A stretch of 6,657 bases of DNA from Anaerolineales bacterium (GTDB taxonomy: Bacteria; Chloroflexota; Anaerolineae; Anaerolineales; Villigracilaceae). Positions 5,620-6,657 of this stretch are shown here, in pieces; the first letter of the stretch is position 1, and the number at the start of each line of letters is the position of its first letter. Position numbers and translations under genes: made by a program. The stretch is taken from contig JAFGKO010000020.1 in assembly GCA_016928525.1 (NCBI GenBank), positions 1 through 6,657 of the forward strand. Direction: 5' to 3'. Under the pieces are notes generated by a model. That model was not told the origin of the DNA. It saw nothing but the letters and a program-made list of their open reading frames with translations, and did no database searches.

Positions 5620-6078
5620 ATGTTAAATCGAGGTTCTTTTGTTTTACGGCTGATCGGTATTTTGCTGCTGGTTGGTCTGATGATCGGCGGAGGCGTGATG
5701 GCCTACCGCGCCGGTGTAGCACAGGGCATCGCCCAAGCGCCCGCAGTGGCTGAAGCGCTCTTGAGCGCCGTCGAAAGCGGACAGGGTTTATCTTTACCCG
5801 CTTATGGATATGGCTACGGGTATCCCAGCTACCGGATGCACCCGCACTTCGGCTTCTTCCCCTTCGGTGGCATCTTTGGGTCCATCCTGTTCATCTTCTT
5901 ATTCTTCGGACTGTTGCGCCTGATCTTCTTCCGCCCCTGGGCCTGGCACTATGGTCCCATGCAAGGACGCGATCCCTGGAAGAGATACGGCCATCCCTGG
6001 GGTCCCCCGCCCTGGGCGCGTGAAGGTGAGGCAGGCGAACCGGAAGCGGATACCGAAACCAAGAAAGAAGATAAGTAG
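5620..6078 (+). CDS. Two-helix Tyr/Gly-rich membrane protein, hypothetical
   Basis: The 152-residue protein has an N-terminal membrane helix (about 9-29, signal-anchor-like). A small helical stretch with AGVAQGIAQAPAVAEALL (31-48) follows, then an aromatic Tyr/Gly/His segment (62-83, with YGYGYGYPSY and MHPHFGFFPFGG). A second membrane helix (about 84-104) precedes a Trp/Pro/His-rich tail (WAWHYGPM, DPWKRYGHPWGPPPW) ending in a charged Glu/Lys stretch. Proteins of this build, with a YxxGVAQG motif, an FHP-type aromatic patch and a short second helix, occur in Actinobacteria and Chloroflexota as uncharacterised membrane proteins; this comparison is from memory. The many His, Met, Tyr and Trp residues could suit metal binding or an interfacial role, but that is speculation. 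The ATG has an optimal ribosome site. A strong hairpin follows ten bases after the stop. Confidence 0.82.
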   Translation: MLNRGSFVLRLIGILLLVGLMIGGGVMAYRAGVAQGIAQAPAVAEALLSAVESGQGLSLPAYGYGYGYPSYRMHPHFGFFPFGGIFGSILFIFLFFGLLRLIFFRPWAWHYGPMQGRDPWKRYGHPWGPPPWAREGEAGEPEADTETKKEDK

Positions 6079-6087
6079 CCAGCCAAC

Positions 6088-6116
6088 GCCTTGCTCCGAT
6101 ACTCTCGGAGCAAGGC
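6088..6116 (+). terminator. Strong hairpin, probable terminator after the Tyr/Gly-rich protein gene
   Basis: A perfect 12-bp stem, GCCTTGCTCCGA (6088-6099) with TCGGAGCAAGGC (6105-6116), closes the loop TACTC. The following ATTCATTTG is only moderately T-rich, so termination may be partial and transcripts could read on into the methyltransferase gene at 6144, which lacks a clear promoter of its own. Confidence 0.75.
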
Positions 6117-6143
6117 ATTCATTTGTTATAGATGAGGTAAACG

Positions 6144-6593
6144 ATGAAATCCACTAAAATCATGCCGCCGACTTACTTGCTTATCGCCATTATAGCTATG
6201 CTCGCTTTCCATTTCATATTCCCGGTAGCATGGATCGTTCCATCGTTATGGAATCTAATCGGTCTCGTCTTCCTGGTTTCAGGTGTAATCATGAACTTGA
6301 TCGCAGACAAAACCTTTCACCAGGCGGGTACGACAGTCAAGCCATTTGAAGAATCTGAGATGCTCGTCACAGACGGCGTATTTAAAATCAGCCGGAACCC
6401 AATGTACCTGGGGTTTGTATTGATCCTTGCAGGCGTTGCTATTTTCTTGAGGTCGTTGTCGCCTATTCTAGTCATCTTTGCATTCGTGGCTTTGATAACC
6501 AATTCGTTCATCAAAGCTGAAGAAAGAATGCTGGCCGAGAAATTCGGCTCATCCTGGGAACAATACAAATTGAAGACCAGGCGTTGGTTTTGA
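6144..6593 (+). CDS. Isoprenylcysteine carboxyl methyltransferase (ICMT)-like membrane methyltransferase
   Basis: The 149-residue protein has about four membrane helices (10-27, 33-53, 87-103, 107-124). It carries the conserved C-terminal core of the ICMT/PEMT-like family: TTVKPFEESEMLVTDGVFKISRNPMYLG (63-90), where the G-F-x-x-S-R-N-P-M-Y-L-G block is the hallmark. AEERMLAEKFGSSWEQYKLKTRRWF (125-149) follows, with the paired Glu126-Glu127 and a final aromatic-basic end. In characterised members this part binds S-adenosylmethionine at the membrane face. Bacterial members are small and mostly of unknown substrate; protein prenyl-cysteine is unlikely to be the acceptor here, and a lipid or small hydrophobic thiol/amine is as likely. 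The ATG has GAGG (6134-6137) six bases upstream. It lies 27 bases after a strong hairpin. The protein has normal family length and appears complete. Confidence 0.88.
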   Translation: MKSTKIMPPTYLLIAIIAMLAFHFIFPVAWIVPSLWNLIGLVFLVSGVIMNLIADKTFHQAGTTVKPFEESEMLVTDGVFKISRNPMYLGFVLILAGVAIFLRSLSPILVIFAFVALITNSFIKAEERMLAEKFGSSWEQYKLKTRRWF

Positions 6594-6657
6594 CAATATG
6601 TCGGTTCTTCAGGATTCGCCGTGAAAAGGTCCGGATTTGGGGGTGTGAGCGTGCGTA

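Noticed and set aside
6594..6657. Start of another gene at the right edge
   Set aside because: No start with a ribosome site or coding pattern can be supported in the last 64 bases.

Overview
The window looks like a chromosomal piece of a moderately GC-rich bacterium, plausibly a Chloroflexota (Anaerolineae-type) genome. This guess rests on a long mutS2 C-terminus, a deazaflavin (F420)-type reductase, a Tyr/Gly-rich two-helix membrane protein and short-period repeat blocks in and between genes. It is an inference from style; no taxonomic marker is present. All eight genes read on the + strand and no convincing minus-strand gene was found.

Layout: (1) 1-810, the 3' end of mutS2 (coiled coil, KOW-like linker, Smr nuclease domain), with heptamer-repeat DNA inside the linker. 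(2) 846-1355, an unrecognised five-helix membrane protein, closed by an intrinsic terminator at 1384-1413. (3) 1419-4965, a regulated cassette: a consensus-like promoter carrying two tandem palindromic operators, a TetR-family repressor, an F420H2-dependent-oxidoreductase-like protein with an added C-terminal membrane helix, an imperfect 81-bp palindrome, then an ABC exporter ATPase and its ABC-2 permease. (4) 5052-5455, a small orphan gene for a 79-aa alpha/beta protein, with its own strong promoter and terminator. (5) 5620-6116, a two-helix Tyr/Gly-rich membrane protein behind a perfect Shine-Dalgarno, followed by a strong hairpin. (6) 6144-6593, a small membrane methyltransferase of the isoprenylcysteine carboxyl methyltransferase (ICMT)-like family. 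The last 64 bases (6594-6657) hold nothing I can support.

The best-supported functional story is the TetR cassette. The repressor probably controls its own promoter, because one perfect palindrome fills the spacer between the -35 and -10 boxes. It probably also controls a membrane-tethered reductase and a drug/lipid-type ABC exporter, as in an inducible detoxification unit. I see no CRISPR array, tRNA, rRNA, transposase or clear defence system. Nothing here is clearly an undescribed system. The more unusual items are the operator architecture, the membrane-anchored reductase, and two kinds of short-period inverted repeat, one of them inside mutS2 coding sequence.
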